A model generated the notes under the pieces. The model saw only the letters and a program-made list of their open reading frames with translations, ran no database searches and was not told the origin of the DNA. DNA of 64,000 nt from Podospora bellae-mahoneyi (Eukaryota > Ascomycota > Sordariomycetes > Sordariales > Podosporaceae). The position numbers and the translations under genes were made by a program. How positions within the stretch are numbered: position 1 is the first letter of the stretch; each line of letters opens with the position of its first letter. Shown here one piece after another: positions 33,813 through 45,380 of the stretch. The stretch is taken from NCBI RefSeq assembly GCF_035222275.1, contig NC_085886.1, positions 1,550,001 through 1,614,000 of the forward strand, read 5' to 3'.

Positions 33813-34632
33813 ATGTCTGCCCCCGAGAACGAGACCAAGCCCGTCGAGGAGGTTGCCGCCCCTGTCGCTGAGGAGCAGAAGCCCGTCACCTCTTCGTCTG
33901 TTTTCTCCATGTTTGGCGGCGGTGCCAAGAAGGAAAAGAAGGAGGAGGAGGACCGCGGTGACAACTCTGGCAGTGCCAAGGCCCAGCGCGAGGCTGCGGC
34001 TGCTGCTGCCGCCGATGAGGACCAGGCCCCCGAGTCGGAGGATGTCCATTTCGAGCCAGTCATCCGCCTGACCGAGAAGGTCGAGGTCAAGACCAACGAG
34101 GAGTCGGAGGAGCAGGTGTTCAAGATGCGCGCCAAGCTGTTCAAGTATGTTGCTGAGACCCGCGAGTGGAAGGAGCGCGGGACTGGCGATGTCCGTCTGC
34201 TCAAGCACAAGGAGAATGGCAAGACCCGGTTGATCATGCGTCGTGATCAGACCCTCAAGGTTTGCGCCAACCACTACAGTATGTTTTCCCCCTGAAGGCT
34301 ATGTATGTTGACTTTGGAGACTCACATGTGATGTAGTTGTGCCCGAGATGAAGCTTTCCCCCAACGTTGGCTCTGACCGCAGCTGGGTGTGGAACGCCTC
34401 CGCCGATGTCAGCGAGGGCGAGCCCGAGGCTGTCACTCTTGCCATCCGCTTCGCCAACTCGGACAATGCCAACCAGTTCAAGGATGCCTTCATCAAGGCC
34501 CAGAAGGAGAACGAGGCCCTGAGACTGGCTGCTGAGGCCGCCGCCGAGAAGACTGAGGAGAGCAAGGAGGAGACTAAGGAGGAGGCCAAGGAGGAGGCCA
34601 AGGAGGAGGAGAAGAAGGAGGAGACTGCCTAA
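33813..34632 (+). CDS. yrb1: Ran-specific GTPase-activating protein cofactor, RanBP1/Yrb1
   Basis: Exon 1 (33813-34278) and exon 2 (34337-34632), separated by a 58-base intron, encode 253 residues. RanBP1 binds Ran-GTP, stimulates RanGAP and helps dissociate export complexes in the cytoplasm. The Ran-binding domain spans about residues 75-220 and shows [51 protein letters not shown] and [18 protein letters not shown]. The last 35 residues are a Glu/Lys helix of repeated KEEAKEE units, and the N-terminus is Ala/Glu-rich. Both are common in fungal RanBP1. The start lies in the context gcaaagATGtct. The call is secure. Confidence 0.95.
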
Positions 34633-36108
34633 GCAAAAAAAAGAAAAACTTCTTTTGACTGTTTATGGAAAATGAATGAGCTCAGGATTAAGTAAACAAC
34701 CACATCAAGATCCCAAAACCACTACCCCCCAAGACTATTATCCCCGAGCGATGGAGTATGTGGAATATGGAGAAGAAGGAGGGCTGGATTACAATTGCGA
34801 ATGTCATGGTATGGATTCTCCTCCGCCCTTCCCCCCTTTGGGCCTGGTGGAATACATCAGCCGTCCCTCAGCGAAGACGATGAGCAGCAAGATAGCTGTA
34901 GATAGAGGAATTACGTAGCATCAAGTTTTCTGTTCGACTCTTGTTTGGTTCCGTCTGATCTTTCGAATCTCCCAGCCTGATCAGGCAGCAGAGCGGTCCT
35001 ACGTGGCCGCTGATAGGCCTAGAGTCTCTACCTGGAGAAAGTGGAAGGAACGACTCTGCCTGAGGAGTTCCCGGCGACCAATCTCGGTGGTTTGGCTGAT
35101 AGGTAAACAACAACGTGAGCACACAATAACGGCAACCAAAGATGACGGGGCAGGTGTTCACTTTATTTCAGCAACTTGCTGGTGAATTCCTTCTCTAGAG
35201 GAACTGATATTGTCGGTGTGTGTGAATTTATTCACTTTTGATTTTTGACTTTTTCTTTTACTCGAGGTGGTGGTTTGCTTCTTTCGAGTTGAGTTTGTCC
35301 GACTACGCCACAGCATATTCCAGAAAACGGTATTATCCGGTTAAACTTCGGATAACTTACTTTTGAGGAAACGGCTCCCGCCCGTCGCATCAGCCACAAT
35401 GGTGGTGGCTCGGGCGCGGGAACTGCTGCTGGTATAGTGATTCACGCTTGGCGGAAGGTTGGGTGGGTTTCGTGTCGTTGGTTGCTTGCGCATCGAGAAG
35501 CGCGTTTCTGTTCCTTTCTTTTCTTTTTGACACAACGGCTGGGAATTGCTTCACTTTTGCGAGTTTTTAATTACGCCCTAACTGCACACACACGCGCGCG
35601 ATTTCGAAACGACAGATATACGCGAGAGAGGGAAGTTAGATTTACTGGTGAGGTATAGGAGCTTTGTTTCCTTTTGTTTGGATGGAGAGAGAGGGTGTTG
35701 GAGCTCGCGCTTGCTGCCTAGCTTTGGGGAGCTCTACGCAACTTTGACTGATTGCGAGGAAAGGAAGAAGCAAGGCTGTCTTTTTTGGGGGGGGAGAGGG
35801 GAAGGGGGATGCTTACAGCTGCAATATTGGAAAGACTTGATGGCACGCGCGGGGCTGGGGCTCTGTGGCTGGGCGCAAAAACATTACACTCGAGATTGAT
35901 GGGATGATGTCGCTGACTTTGGGCAAAACATTTTATTTTATTTTAGGTGCGAACAACAACTCGAGCCGCAGCAACCAGTCTTCCACCACCACCACCACAC
36001 CCGGTATTAGGGTCGTTTCGGGCAGAGGCGCCATCAACAACAAGAAGGGAGGCGGCAGCAAGAAGAAGAATAACAACAAGGACAAGGACGACAACAAGGA
36101 AGACCACG

Positions 36109-36169
<61 letters not shown>

Positions 36170-36188
36170 CGAGAAAACCAACGTCAAG
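34633..36188. other. Intergenic region and leader of the YEATS gene
   Basis: About 1.55 kb. It contains a probable long 5' leader of the downstream gene, a possible intron acceptor (ttttattttag) ending at 35946, and the AAC repeat listed separately. An open frame continuous with the YEATS gene extends upstream through the AAC repeat, so part of this stretch may be coding. Confidence 0.45.
36111..36170 (+). repeat. (AAC)20 microsatellite before the YEATS domain gene
   Basis: Twenty perfect AAC units lie in frame with the downstream YEATS coding sequence. If translated, they would encode 20 consecutive asparagines; otherwise the repeat is in the 5' UTR. Confidence 0.95.
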
Positions 36189-36998
36189 ATGATTGTCGAA
36201 CGCAAGGTCAAGATTGTGACGGAGCAGCACAACATCGACAAGCCCCCCGTCAACGAGGGGTTTCCGATGAAGGAGTGGACGATTGAGGTTTATGTTTTGG
36301 ACCAGGAGGGGAGGGAGAGGCCGGCACGGTGCTTTACCAAGGTTGTTTACAACTTGCATCCGAGTTTTGACAACCCTGTTCAGAGTAGGTTTATTTATTT
36401 GCGCAAAGGTTGGATATATGGGGATGCTAATGTGGGAAATAGCATTCACCGAGCCACCCTTCCGCTGCACCAACGAGGGCTGGGGCGAGTTTGAAATGTC
36501 GATTGAGCTCTACACGACGGAGAAGGGGGGCAAGCAGACGATCCTACACGACCTGAACTTTGCGGCGCCGCAGTATGAGAATGTGCATTCCGTCACGTTC
36601 AAGAATCCGAGCCAGGCGCTGCAGGCGCTGCTGAGGGAGACGGGCCCGCTGCCGTCGGATGAGGAGAGGAAGCAGCTCAAGAAGGGCGGGGAGGGGAGCA
36701 AGAAGAAGAAGACGTTTGATGTGGAGAAGATGGCGGATGGGCTGGTGAAGCTGAGCGAGGATGATTTGCTGCAGGTGATTCAGCTGATTCATGACGGGAA
36801 GGACGAGGGGACGTTTATCCAGAACAATGTTGACCAGGGGGAGTTTTCGGTGGATTTGTACACGTTGCCGGATCCGTTGATGAAGGTGCTTTGGGATTAC
36901 TTGGTGAGTTTTTGCCCTGGGTGGTGTTTGAGAGTATTGGTTTGGTTTGCTGACAGTTTGATGGATAGACCCGCGCCAATGTCCTCGGGAGGGACTAA
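36189..36998 (+). CDS. taf14: YEATS-domain transcription factor subunit, TAF14/Tfg3 type
   Basis: Three exons (36189-36384, 36443-36903, 36969-36998) give 228 residues, close to yeast Taf14. TAF14 is a shared subunit of TFIID, TFIIF, INO80 and SWI/SNF-type complexes and reads acylated histone H3. The YEATS fold runs from residue 1 to about 135: MIVERKVKIVTEQ, EGFPMKEWTIEVYVLD, KVVYNLHPSFDNPVQ and, across the first splice, TFTEPPFRCTNEGWGEFEM. The C-terminal extraterminal-like domain includes DGLVKLSEDDLLQVIQLIHD and FSVDLYTLPDPLMKVLWDYL. Introns are 58 and 65 bases; the last exon encodes only nine residues. I chose the ATG at 36189 because the protein then starts at the usual family position. 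An N-terminal extension through the (AAC)20 tract, from an unseen upstream exon, cannot be excluded. Confidence 0.88.
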
Positions 36999-39164
36999 GT
37001 CGGCTCCTGCTGGGTTTCCTCTTGGTCTTTTTTCACTCAACAAACTGCGGTGCATTTGCAATGGCGTTCTGGGCGTCTTGGAAGACGGAAAAGGGAGAGA
37101 GGATGAAGCTTGTGGGCTTTGATTGACATCGCAGGGGTAGGAGATGAGACTTCTTCTTCTTTTCTTTTTCGCTGGCTGGCGTCATCGGGCTTCTATGTCT
37201 TTTTACAGGCAGGCTGGGGATGATCTCTTTTTCGTCTTTTTACGCGGAGAGGCTTTCAATATCTGGGCGAGCTCTAAAGATTCTGCTTCTCGATTTTAGC
37301 GAAATGTGCGTGCCCTTTTTTATGGAATCGGGCCAGGATTTTGCTTTTTAAATTGAGTTCTTTTGCTATCTGCCTTTGTTTCTGGAAATGGGGTCGAGGC
37401 ATCGCGGTAGTGGCAAGTGTGGTTGTTGGTCTTGTAACTGTACATGTATCTCTCCTCTGAATAGAGAAACTAGTGATGCATTCTGCCATGACATAATTTG
37501 GCATTCCTCTAGCAATCTCGTGATCACGTTCAGAGGCAATGAATGGCACTGGGGTAAGGAGGCGGTTTGGGATTGGTCAAGCAGGAAGTCTTCGTCACAG
37601 TTGTGATGGACGGGTGCGAGACTCGAAGTACGAATTGTCTAGACTTTCTTCATCGCACTGGCGGGTAACTCGTGGTGCTTGTTAGGCATGTGATGGGGTA
37701 TTTTGGGGCTTGTAGTCAGTGATCGGAGATTTTTATATCTGGTGACGGTGTGTGAGATGGTGATATCTGGATGCAAGGTACGCGGCGTTGCCGGCTATAG
37801 GGCTCATGACATCGGGAGAATTTTGTAGCCGAGGTCAAGCATGGGAGGTGTGGAAAAGATACCTGCTCAGTTATACCGAGCTGGATCAAGGTGAAAAAGC
37901 TGCTTGGTGAGTGGTCAATGGAGGCTGAGTTGGAAGAACCACATGACCTTCAACAAACTTGGAATTGATGGAAAACGTGACCCAAGTTTTACACGGCACG
38001 GACATCCTATGGACGAGCCAGTGACTCGTTTCTGATGACTACACTTGAAAATGATTTGTCGATTTGCGGAGTTTTGATGTTTGATACCGGATGTAACAAT
38101 TGATTGTTGAGCTGAGTCTCTGTTTAAAGGCAGACAAAGATAATGGCTTTGATCGAGGAGAAAGAGACCCTTTATGCAGACATGCAAGACTGACTTGGAG
38201 GCTGAAGCGTTATCAATGCAATGTTACACCTTGGGGTAACCAACGCCCGGCCGACACCGAATTGAACACACACCGGGGCGGATAAGGGCAAGCCGAGTTG
38301 TTGTTTCTCATCCAATTGATAGCTCCCGATCTGGAATTGGGAATTGGAGTTTTCGTGACTTGACTCCTACTTTTCGTACACACCTTCACAAGCTCACACG
38401 CTCGCACACACCGCCACAAAAGGAGGAGAAGCGGGAAACAAGGATCGCGCTTCTTTGGCACGTTGCCGAGGTCATCCGCCCTTGACCTACAGAGGAAAGT
38501 GCTGACGGCACGAAACGTTCAAAGAGCCACCTTGATGGGCTCGAGATCGAGGGGATCGAGTTGGTTTTATTCTCTCTAGACAGAGCTAGGCAGGTGTAAG
38601 AGCTGCCTTGTCCTGCCTTGTCTCTGATCGTGACTCTGATAGGCTCCCTCAAGGTTCCTCAGTGGACATCCGTTGCGTTCGTTTGCCGCGCACCCCCTCC
38701 TTCGCTCACCCCGCAGCCAAGGGACGCCCAGGCCATGGTGGCTAGCTCGCCCGGGGCGTTTTTTCCATCAGCCTTTGAGGTGCAACCAAAAAGCAGAGGA
38801 CCCGGGAATTTATTTTGAATGGGGCCCTTCTAGCCCCAAAAGCAGGTTCCATCCTGACTTTCCCTTGAACCCCGACTCCTCCTTCACCCACCGCAAACCG
38901 CTTCAAGCCGCCGCGACGCGCGCAAACGCCCTCTCTGCTCGGGGCATTCTGGGGCCGACCAGCAACGAATACCTGGCGATTGAAACAATTCTATAGGGCG
39001 AACCCAAGTCACCAACACATAGCATACCCAGCAAACACAGAGACCCGAACCGACAGCCCGAAAAGCAAGTGACGTGTGTTGCGTCGTGCCTGCCGATTCC
39101 CGCAGCCGAGGCCGACCGACTGCACCACACAGAAGGAAGCCCGCCTTTGCTTGCTTGCCCCGTC
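36999..39164. other. Intergenic region upstream of the Zn2Cys6 factor
   Basis: About 2.2 kb without a supported gene. The last 700 bases are C-rich with short CA-rich stretches and are probably the promoter and 5' leader of the transcription factor. Confidence 0.5.
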
Positions 39165-42100
39165 ATGGCGCAATTTGCCGCCTCGGCCGCACAGCTGTCA
39201 ATGTCGCCAATTTCACCCGCCGCCGCCCTGTCATCTTCGGGTGCCGCAGGAGGCTCCGCTTCTGGACCTCCGCCACCAAGTGGCTCCGCCGGGGCCGGGT
39301 CCGGTGTTGGTGGGGCCGTTTCTCCCCCATTACGTCCGGGCCACCATAGGGAACAGTCGCAGTCTTCTGTCACCCAGGTACAGGGTGGTAGTGGACAACC
39401 TCAGCAACATAAACGGGTGTACCAAGCCTGCATACCTTGCCGCCGTCGAAAAGTCCGTTGCGATTTGGGATCGGTCGATGATCCACACGAACCGCCTTGC
39501 GTGCGGTGCCGCCGTGAGAGCAAAGAATGCTACTTTAGCGCGACGAGACGGAAGAGAAAGATTGATGATGGGTCTGTGGAGGAGGACCCGGAGCAGGATG
39601 AATATATCTTGAGGAATGGCAGGAAATCGCTCAGGACCACGGTCGAATCACCTGCGAGCAGCACGGCTGCGTATGATCGACGACTCTACAGCGAGGTCCC
39701 GCTTACACCCGGAGGTAGCCGGGGGAGATCGATACCTCTCAAAAGGCCCAATGACTTGGCGTCGACGAGAGGGAGAGGGGGGAGTGTAGGCGGTGGTGGG
39801 GAGTTTGGGAACGGCGAGCCGAATACACCACTGGAGAACTTCGAGGCGAAGACCATGATGAGGAGGGAGGTGTATGGACCTCACGATGCGCTGGATTTGC
39901 TTTACAAGGCTGCTACGGATAAGTTAGTGTTTTAGGTGCTGTCGTCAGCATTGAGGTTTAGTAAACTGACATGCGAACAGCTCGTCGCACAAGATCGACG
40001 AGAACCCCGCTCCAAGCCGCCGAGCTACACAGTCACAGGCGCATTCGCATTCACACTCCCACTCCATCCATGCCCACAATCAGGTCGATTCACGCAAGTC
40101 GTCGAACACGATTACACCGGGCACATACCATCATACCCGTCACCCCTCGCGAGCAGATGGCCCCACCGTCGACCAGCAGATCGACCCGGAGCTTAGCAAG
40201 ACCGAGCAGCTGCCGGATCTTGGCAAGGAAGAGGCCCTCAAGGCCTGGGCGAGATTCCGCTTCGTACGGGCAGGATGGTTTACCGCCCAGGAAGCAATTG
40301 ATTACATTGAATAGTATGGACTACCCTGGTGTCTGTTTTTGGAGCGACCAATGCTGACAATGGCCCAGCTATTACAAGTACCTCTCACCACTTACACCCA
40401 TATCACCGCCGACATTCCAGACGCCGTCTTCTCACTTGACGTTACTGACTGAGGAACCGATACTCACCGTGACCCTCTTGACCATCGCCTCCAGATACCG
40501 CAAGATGCCCGGCACCGGCGGCCACTGTCGTTCACACGCCATCCACGAACAGTTGTGGACCTACCTCCGCGGCATGATCGAAAGAGTCGTCTGGGGTCAG
40601 GAGGCGTTTGGTGGTGGCTTCTGTGGCTCAGGGGCAGATGATATGCAGAACTCGAGCACGGCTCCATGGAGGGGTCTGCGGAGAGGCAGTCTACGAACTC
40701 TGGGCACGATTGAGTCCCTGATGATATTGACAGAATGGCACCCTCGCGCCCTCCACTTCCCGCCAAACGAAGCCACTGACGAGCTACTCCTTCCTGACTT
40801 TAGCTCCCAGAGCCCGGTGGATAGTGACAGCCACCGGCCTGGGGGGAGGATTGGGGGCCCCAGAATTGAAAGCTGGCTTGAGCCGGCGTGGCGGAGTGAT
40901 AGGATGTGCTGGATGCTGCTGAGCACAGGGATGGGCTTGGCGTATGAGTTGGGCGTGTTTGATGACATCGACGAGCTGCTCGCCACAGGGGCTATTGCTA
41001 GGCCAGAGTATGAAGAAGAAGCGTACCGGCTCCGAGCGAGCAGGATCAAGAGGCTGCTTTTAATTTACCTCAGCCAACTGGCCGGTAGGTTGGGCTGGAC
41101 GAACATGGTACCTGACGAGCTGCGGAGGTCGGACGAGAAGTACACCTTCAAGAGGAGGCCCAATACTGTGGAGGGTAACACGCCCGGGACCAACCAGTCG
41201 TCACTGTCCAATGTTTTCAACTACATACCTGATCTGGAGCTCGATGATCAAATCATCCACTGCTGGGCGGGCATCAGCAACGCGATGCACCTCGGCAACG
41301 AGAAATTGTTCAGGTCGAGGAAGCACACGACTGATATCATCCAGAGCGGGAGCTACATTTCTCTTCTCAAAGAGTTCCAGCCGCTGTTGAGGGACTGGTG
41401 GAATCATTTTGAGCGATTCCGGATGCCCCCATACATCAGACACATACTCACGATTGAGTATGAGTACGTCCGCATCTATATCAACTCGCTCTCCCTTCAG
41501 GCTGTCGTCGAACGGTGCACTAACAACGCCGGCGGGGGGCCTAACGGGGGCAATGGTACCGCGACCGGAGGGGAGGGAGGCGGCAGTGTATCGGGGCAAT
41601 CTGGACCGCAGCTGTCACCCCAGACACAGCACTACTACGGCAAGCTGCCTTTGGGCCAGCTAGGCGGATTTGGTGTTGAGGACCAGGAGTATGTGAGGGA
41701 GGTTGTTAATGGCAGCCGAAACCTGCTCCGGACCGTGGTCGAGGGGTTGCTGCCGGATGATTATCTGAAGCACGCGCCGGTGAGAACGTATTTCAGAATT
41801 ATCTCTGGGGCTATGTTCTTACTCAAGACCTTTGCGCTGGGGGCACCCAAGTCGGATGTGGAGATCAGCATTGGGCTAATGGATCAGACTGTCAGCGCGT
41901 TGAGGAACTGTGTGGTGGATGATGTGCACTTGGGCATTAGGTTTGCGGATATGCTGGAGACATTGACGGGGAGGTTGAGGAACAGGTTTATCCATGCGCC
42001 CCCTCCACCAGCACCGCCAGTGGGGTCGGCTACGGGACAGCAACAGCAGGATGGAATGGGGGGGATAATGGGGCTTCAGGGGGATGCTAATGGGCATCAA

Positions 42101-42651
42101 CATGGGGGCGTGAATGGGCACGGGCTGCATCATCAGCACTCCCATCACAACAATAATGGGGTGGCGGATCCGTGGTTGAAGTTGAGGGAGGGGGCTGGTG
42201 CTGCTGGTATGTTTTCTTGTTTTCCGAACCACAGCCAAATCATGCTAACCTCCTGTGTCAAGAACGATCTGCAACCCCAGCCAACATATCAGCCACACCA
42301 TGGGATCTCACCACGGGCAATTTCCCTTACCCGACTGGCTCGGCATCCATGTTTGGACCCTCCACCCCAGCCGCAACCACAGGTCTGGACAATACCAATG
42401 GCAACGGCAACAACTCTGCTCACAGCCACAACAACGGGCTGGACACCAACGCCTTTTTGGACGACTGGACCAACCCCGGAAACGAAATGTGGTACCTGCC
42501 CACCGGACCGGCCTTCTTCCAAAACATCGACAATAGCACCTCGGTGTCGATGACGGCTGAGGGTGTGAATGTGGGTGGGTTGGACCTGCTGGAGTACATG
42601 GCGATGGACAACCCCATGGACGGGTTTGGCATGGATGGGAGTGGTTTCTAG
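39165..42651 (+). CDS. Zn2Cys6 fungal-specific transcription factor
   Basis: Four exons (39165-39922, 39981-40313, 40369-42206, 42263-42651) encode 1105 residues. The binuclear zinc cluster begins at Cys89: [16 protein letters not shown] then [15 protein letters not shown], followed by the basic run SATRRKRK. A fungal-specific middle homology domain covers roughly residues 360-800 ([39 protein letters not shown] and later [20 protein letters not shown]). The N-terminus is Ala/Gly/Pro/Ser-rich; His/Asn-rich and Gly-rich linkers follow, and the C-terminus is acidic and Met/Gly-rich, as in activation domains. Introns are 58, 55 and 56 bases. It resembles the ARO80-type group of aromatic-amino-acid regulators in architecture, but I cannot assign a target pathway, and no metabolic cluster adjoins it. 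Confidence 0.88.
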
Positions 42652-43296
42652 TTTTGTGTTTTTTTTCCCATGTTTGTTAAGGGAAGCGTGGGTTTATGGG
42701 AAAAGCGAACCGAAAAAATGGGTTTGAGCGAAGGGGAACAGGGAGGCAAAAATTTGATATTATTTACAAAGCGGTTAGGGTGGTGGGTGGGTAGATGTTG
42801 TGTTGATGAAGGGTTTGTCTTTTTCTGTTGTTTCGTTTTTTTGTTGGGCGGGACCTACGCCACGTATCTCATCTTAAAAGCTAGGTACAGGATTGTTATT
42901 TATTTGTTATTTGCTGCCCAGTAGCTATCTAGTTAGCGTTTGCTGTTTTTGGGGGGAAATGGACGGATATGGAAGAGAACAACATCTCGTGACGGGAGGA
43001 GGAAAAATTGAAAGATATTTTGAAAAAGATATGTTTTGTGAGAGTGGAATTAGGGTTGGTCGGTGTTATTGTTTTATTCATAGCTGTGGTAACCGTCTTT
43101 GTTTTCTTGGTTATTTGTTAACACTTTGCTGTTGTCAAGTTATGTACCTATCAAGTGCGGTATGAATGATTTTGGTTTAGAGAATGAGAACATGACAGAT
43201 ACCCCCTTGCTTTTCTCTCCCAGATCTTCAAGGCTAGTCTGGAGATTTAGATGTTCTTGCAGTAGTTGAGTTAGCTTCTTCCTTTCAGTCCCCATA
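42652..43296. other. 3' region of the Zn2Cys6 factor gene
   Basis: About 640 bases, T/G-rich at first (probable 3' UTR), then increasingly AT-rich toward the mobile element. No gene is supported. Confidence 0.5.
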
Positions 43297-43698
43297 CAAT
43301 ACATGAGAAATTTCAGCCGTGCATTACCCTTTTTTTTTTCTAGACGTGCATTACCCCCTGTAGCTCTGATTAACTATACCATCGACTACATCATCAACCA
43401 CATTTGCAACCACAACCAGCATAGCTTTATATTTTTTTCCCCTGTATAATTTACAGTGTAAATCAATACTTAAGCGTGTTAAAACCCTTCAATTTCCGTA
43501 GTATTAATATTATTACTTATGTACAAATACAAGCCCAAATACCTAGTATAATTAATTATAACGGCTTTCTTTAATGGCTCAGCTTCGATCAACAGCTTCA
43601 ATTTATAGCTTCGATTTATGAATTTGATTAACAGCTTCGATTACAAACGAAGTTACAAAGGCTCTAAATTAACGGTTTTAATTACAAACAAAAGCCTT

Positions 43699-43838
43699 AC
43701 ATTAACAGCTTGACATTAACAGCTTTACATTAACAGCTTTACATTAACAGCTTTACATTAACAGCTTTACATTAACAGCTTTACATTAACAGCTTTACAT
43801 TAACAGCTTTAAATTGACGGCTTTAAATTGACGGCTTG
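43699..43838 (+). repeat. 14-base minisatellite (ACATTAACAGCTTT) inside the mobile element
   Basis: Eight near-identical 14-base units lie end to end, followed by two diverged units (AAATTGACGGCTTT type). Looser copies of AACAGCTT occur upstream from about 43590, so the array seems to grade into degenerate repeats. Confidence 0.92.
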
Positions 43839-43846
43839 AATTACGA

Positions 43847-43936
43847 GGGCTTTAATTGTGAGGGCTTTAATTGTGAGGGCTTTAATTGTGAGGGCTTTAA
43901 TTGTGAGGGCTTTAATTGTGAGGGCTTTAATTGTGA
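43847..43936 (+). repeat. 15-base minisatellite (GGGCTTTAATTGTGA) inside the mobile element
   Basis: Six perfect 15-base units. Because the unit is a multiple of three it yields an open frame of repeated EGFNC pentapeptides, but no protein family is evident and the frame is probably incidental. The CTTTAA core resembles the diverged units of the adjacent 14-base array. Confidence 0.92.
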
Positions 43937-44026
43937 GGCTGGTAATAGTAATGTAGTTAATGAGAAGCCATATATAACCCTAACCCCTGTAGGGGGTAAT
44001 GCACGGCTAGAATTTCTCCAATATAT

Positions 44027-44642
44027 CATTGACCGATGCTGTGACACCTGGATAAATGTTGCCACCATCCCAAATATAGTGAGGTTTATGATCCAATCCT
44101 GCCGCTGAATTATATCTTTTATCTCCCATCATTGTCAGAGTACCAAAAAGCAGGAACCATGTCATAACACACTAGAGCTCACATTCAGCACTGGAACATG
44201 TCCATAACACCACATTACTCTCTTACCACCTCGCACAAACAAAAAGACTGAATTAATGCAATACATTGCATCCCCTTCATACCTGCCCTACGCTCGAGCA
44301 CTGCTGCTCTAACACAGAAAAAAAGACCAACCCCCCCTCCATCCCCTTCCCATGATACCTCCCATCTTCTCATCTAAAACGCCTCTTTTATTCTCTCTTT
44401 CGCTGTAAATGTAAATGCTAGTCGCCTAAGCAAAGAATCCCCCCATCCACCAGACAAAACAAAACAAAAGCCTTTCCCCTCCCTACCCATCTTACCACCC
44501 TCTTAGCCAATTTACCCCCGCCAAGTCCCCTCCTCCAAAGCAGCAAATGTATGTTATGTATGTGACGCCGCATCTCACTCCCATATTCATGTCTGTGCAT
44601 AATAGGTACAATTTTACTCCATCATCAAACCCCACTCTATCA
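44027..44642. other. Spacer between the mobile element and the orphan ORF
   Basis: About 600 bases of A/C-rich sequence on the plus strand (T/G-rich on minus). It is probably the 3' region of minus-strand transcripts. No gene recognised. Confidence 0.4.
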
Positions 44643-45380
44643 CTACCCATCATCCCCATCCCCATTTATCCTCTGCCCTAACCAAGCCCAAGCCCCTAGA
44701 AGTGAACAATTCCCACTTACTCTCCCTTCCCATTCCTTCGCCCTTGTCTTTATTCTTTTCCTTCTCGTCGCCATCCTCCTCTCTTTTTCTTTTCCTTTCG
44801 GGGATGAACTCTGGTTCGACTCCGAGAATCCGACCTCATTCCTCAACAGAGAAGGGTTCCTCCCCATAACATGACCAGAAAGACGCGCAAACTTGGGTAT
44901 CATAACCTCCAAAGGGTCAATCTCCCGCCTAGGCCGAGGCGGCTTGGTACCTGCAAATGAAGTGCAAGGAAGTTCCGGAAGCCCCGGTAATGTGATTTTC
45001 AAAAGTCCAAGTTCTGTAAGCGAAGGCAGTTTGACACCTCTAAGAGATGCGCCAGGAGTGGGAAGTTGTGAAAGTCCGGGGAATGTATTTCTTGAATGGC
45101 CAGGCTGCCGATCAAGCGGAGACAGCTTGATACGTCCAAGTGTACTTATATGAGCAGAACAACCCTGTGGCCGTTTAAGCAATGTAGATGAGGCTGAGAG
45201 ATTCTTGACTGTTACACGACGTAAAGCTCCATAATTTGACTTCGCCGACTGGGCCTTATAGCTGCAAATGAAAGGTCGGGATGGGAAGTCGTGTAGGGTT
45301 GGGCGATGCGATAACCGGGGGCGTCTTGATTTGTACAGGTTGTTTAACACTGGTGGTGGTGACCAACTCTTCTTCTTCAT
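44643..45380 (-). CDS. Orphan ORF with imperfect Leu/Pro-rich repeats
   Basis: A 245-codon minus-strand frame starts at an ATG at 45380, about 190 bases after the UBP12 stop codon. I recognise no family. The centre holds imperfect repeats of roughly 26 residues, such as NTFPGLSQLPTPGASLRGVK and KITLPGLPELPCTSFAGTKP. The underlying DNA is also repeated, with related segments at about 44966-45045 and 45060-45140. The C-terminal 60 residues are strongly basic (KGKEKERRMATRRKRIKTRA). It may be a lineage-specific gene, part of the UBP12 3' UTR, or a decayed repeat gene. Two CATTTGCAG sequences could be intron acceptors, so the exon structure is uncertain. Confidence 0.35.
   Translation of the reverse strand: MKKKSWSPPPVLNNLYKSRRPRLSHRPTLHDFPSRPFICSYKAQSAKSNYGALRRVTVKNLSASSTLLKRPQGCSAHISTLGRIKLSPLDRQPGHSRNTFPGLSQLPTPGASLRGVKLPSLTELGLLKITLPGLPELPCTSFAGTKPPRPRREIDPLEVMIPKFARLSGHVMGRNPSLLRNEVGFSESNQSSSPKGKEKERRMATRRKRIKTRAKEWEGRVSGNCSLLGAWAWLGQRINGDGDDG

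Larger units (their letters stand above)
43305..44018. mobile_element. MITE-like non-autonomous DNA transposon with terminal inverted repeats
   Basis: The ends are inverted copies. The left end 43305-43329 matches the reverse complement of 43994-44018 at 23 of 25 positions (core AGCCGTGCATTACCC). A second left copy at 43340-43363 matches the right end at 21 of 24. The element is flanked by CAATACAT (43297-43304) and CAATATAT (44019-44026). These match at 7 of 8 positions and differ by one C/T transition, so they look like an 8-base target-site duplication of the hAT type. The 714-base interior is AT-rich, contains two minisatellites and encodes no transposase. This points to a miniature element mobilised in trans. 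The family is not one I can name. Confidence 0.7.

Noticed and set aside
43836-44108. ORF of repeated EGFNC pentapeptides as a possible gene
   Set aside because: The frame exists because a 15-base minisatellite is a multiple of three; it crosses the transposon end and has no domain after the repeat.
44803-44816. tRNA B-box-like sequence GGTTCGACTCC
   Set aside because: There is no A-box at the right distance and no cloverleaf can be drawn; the sequence lies inside the orphan ORF region.
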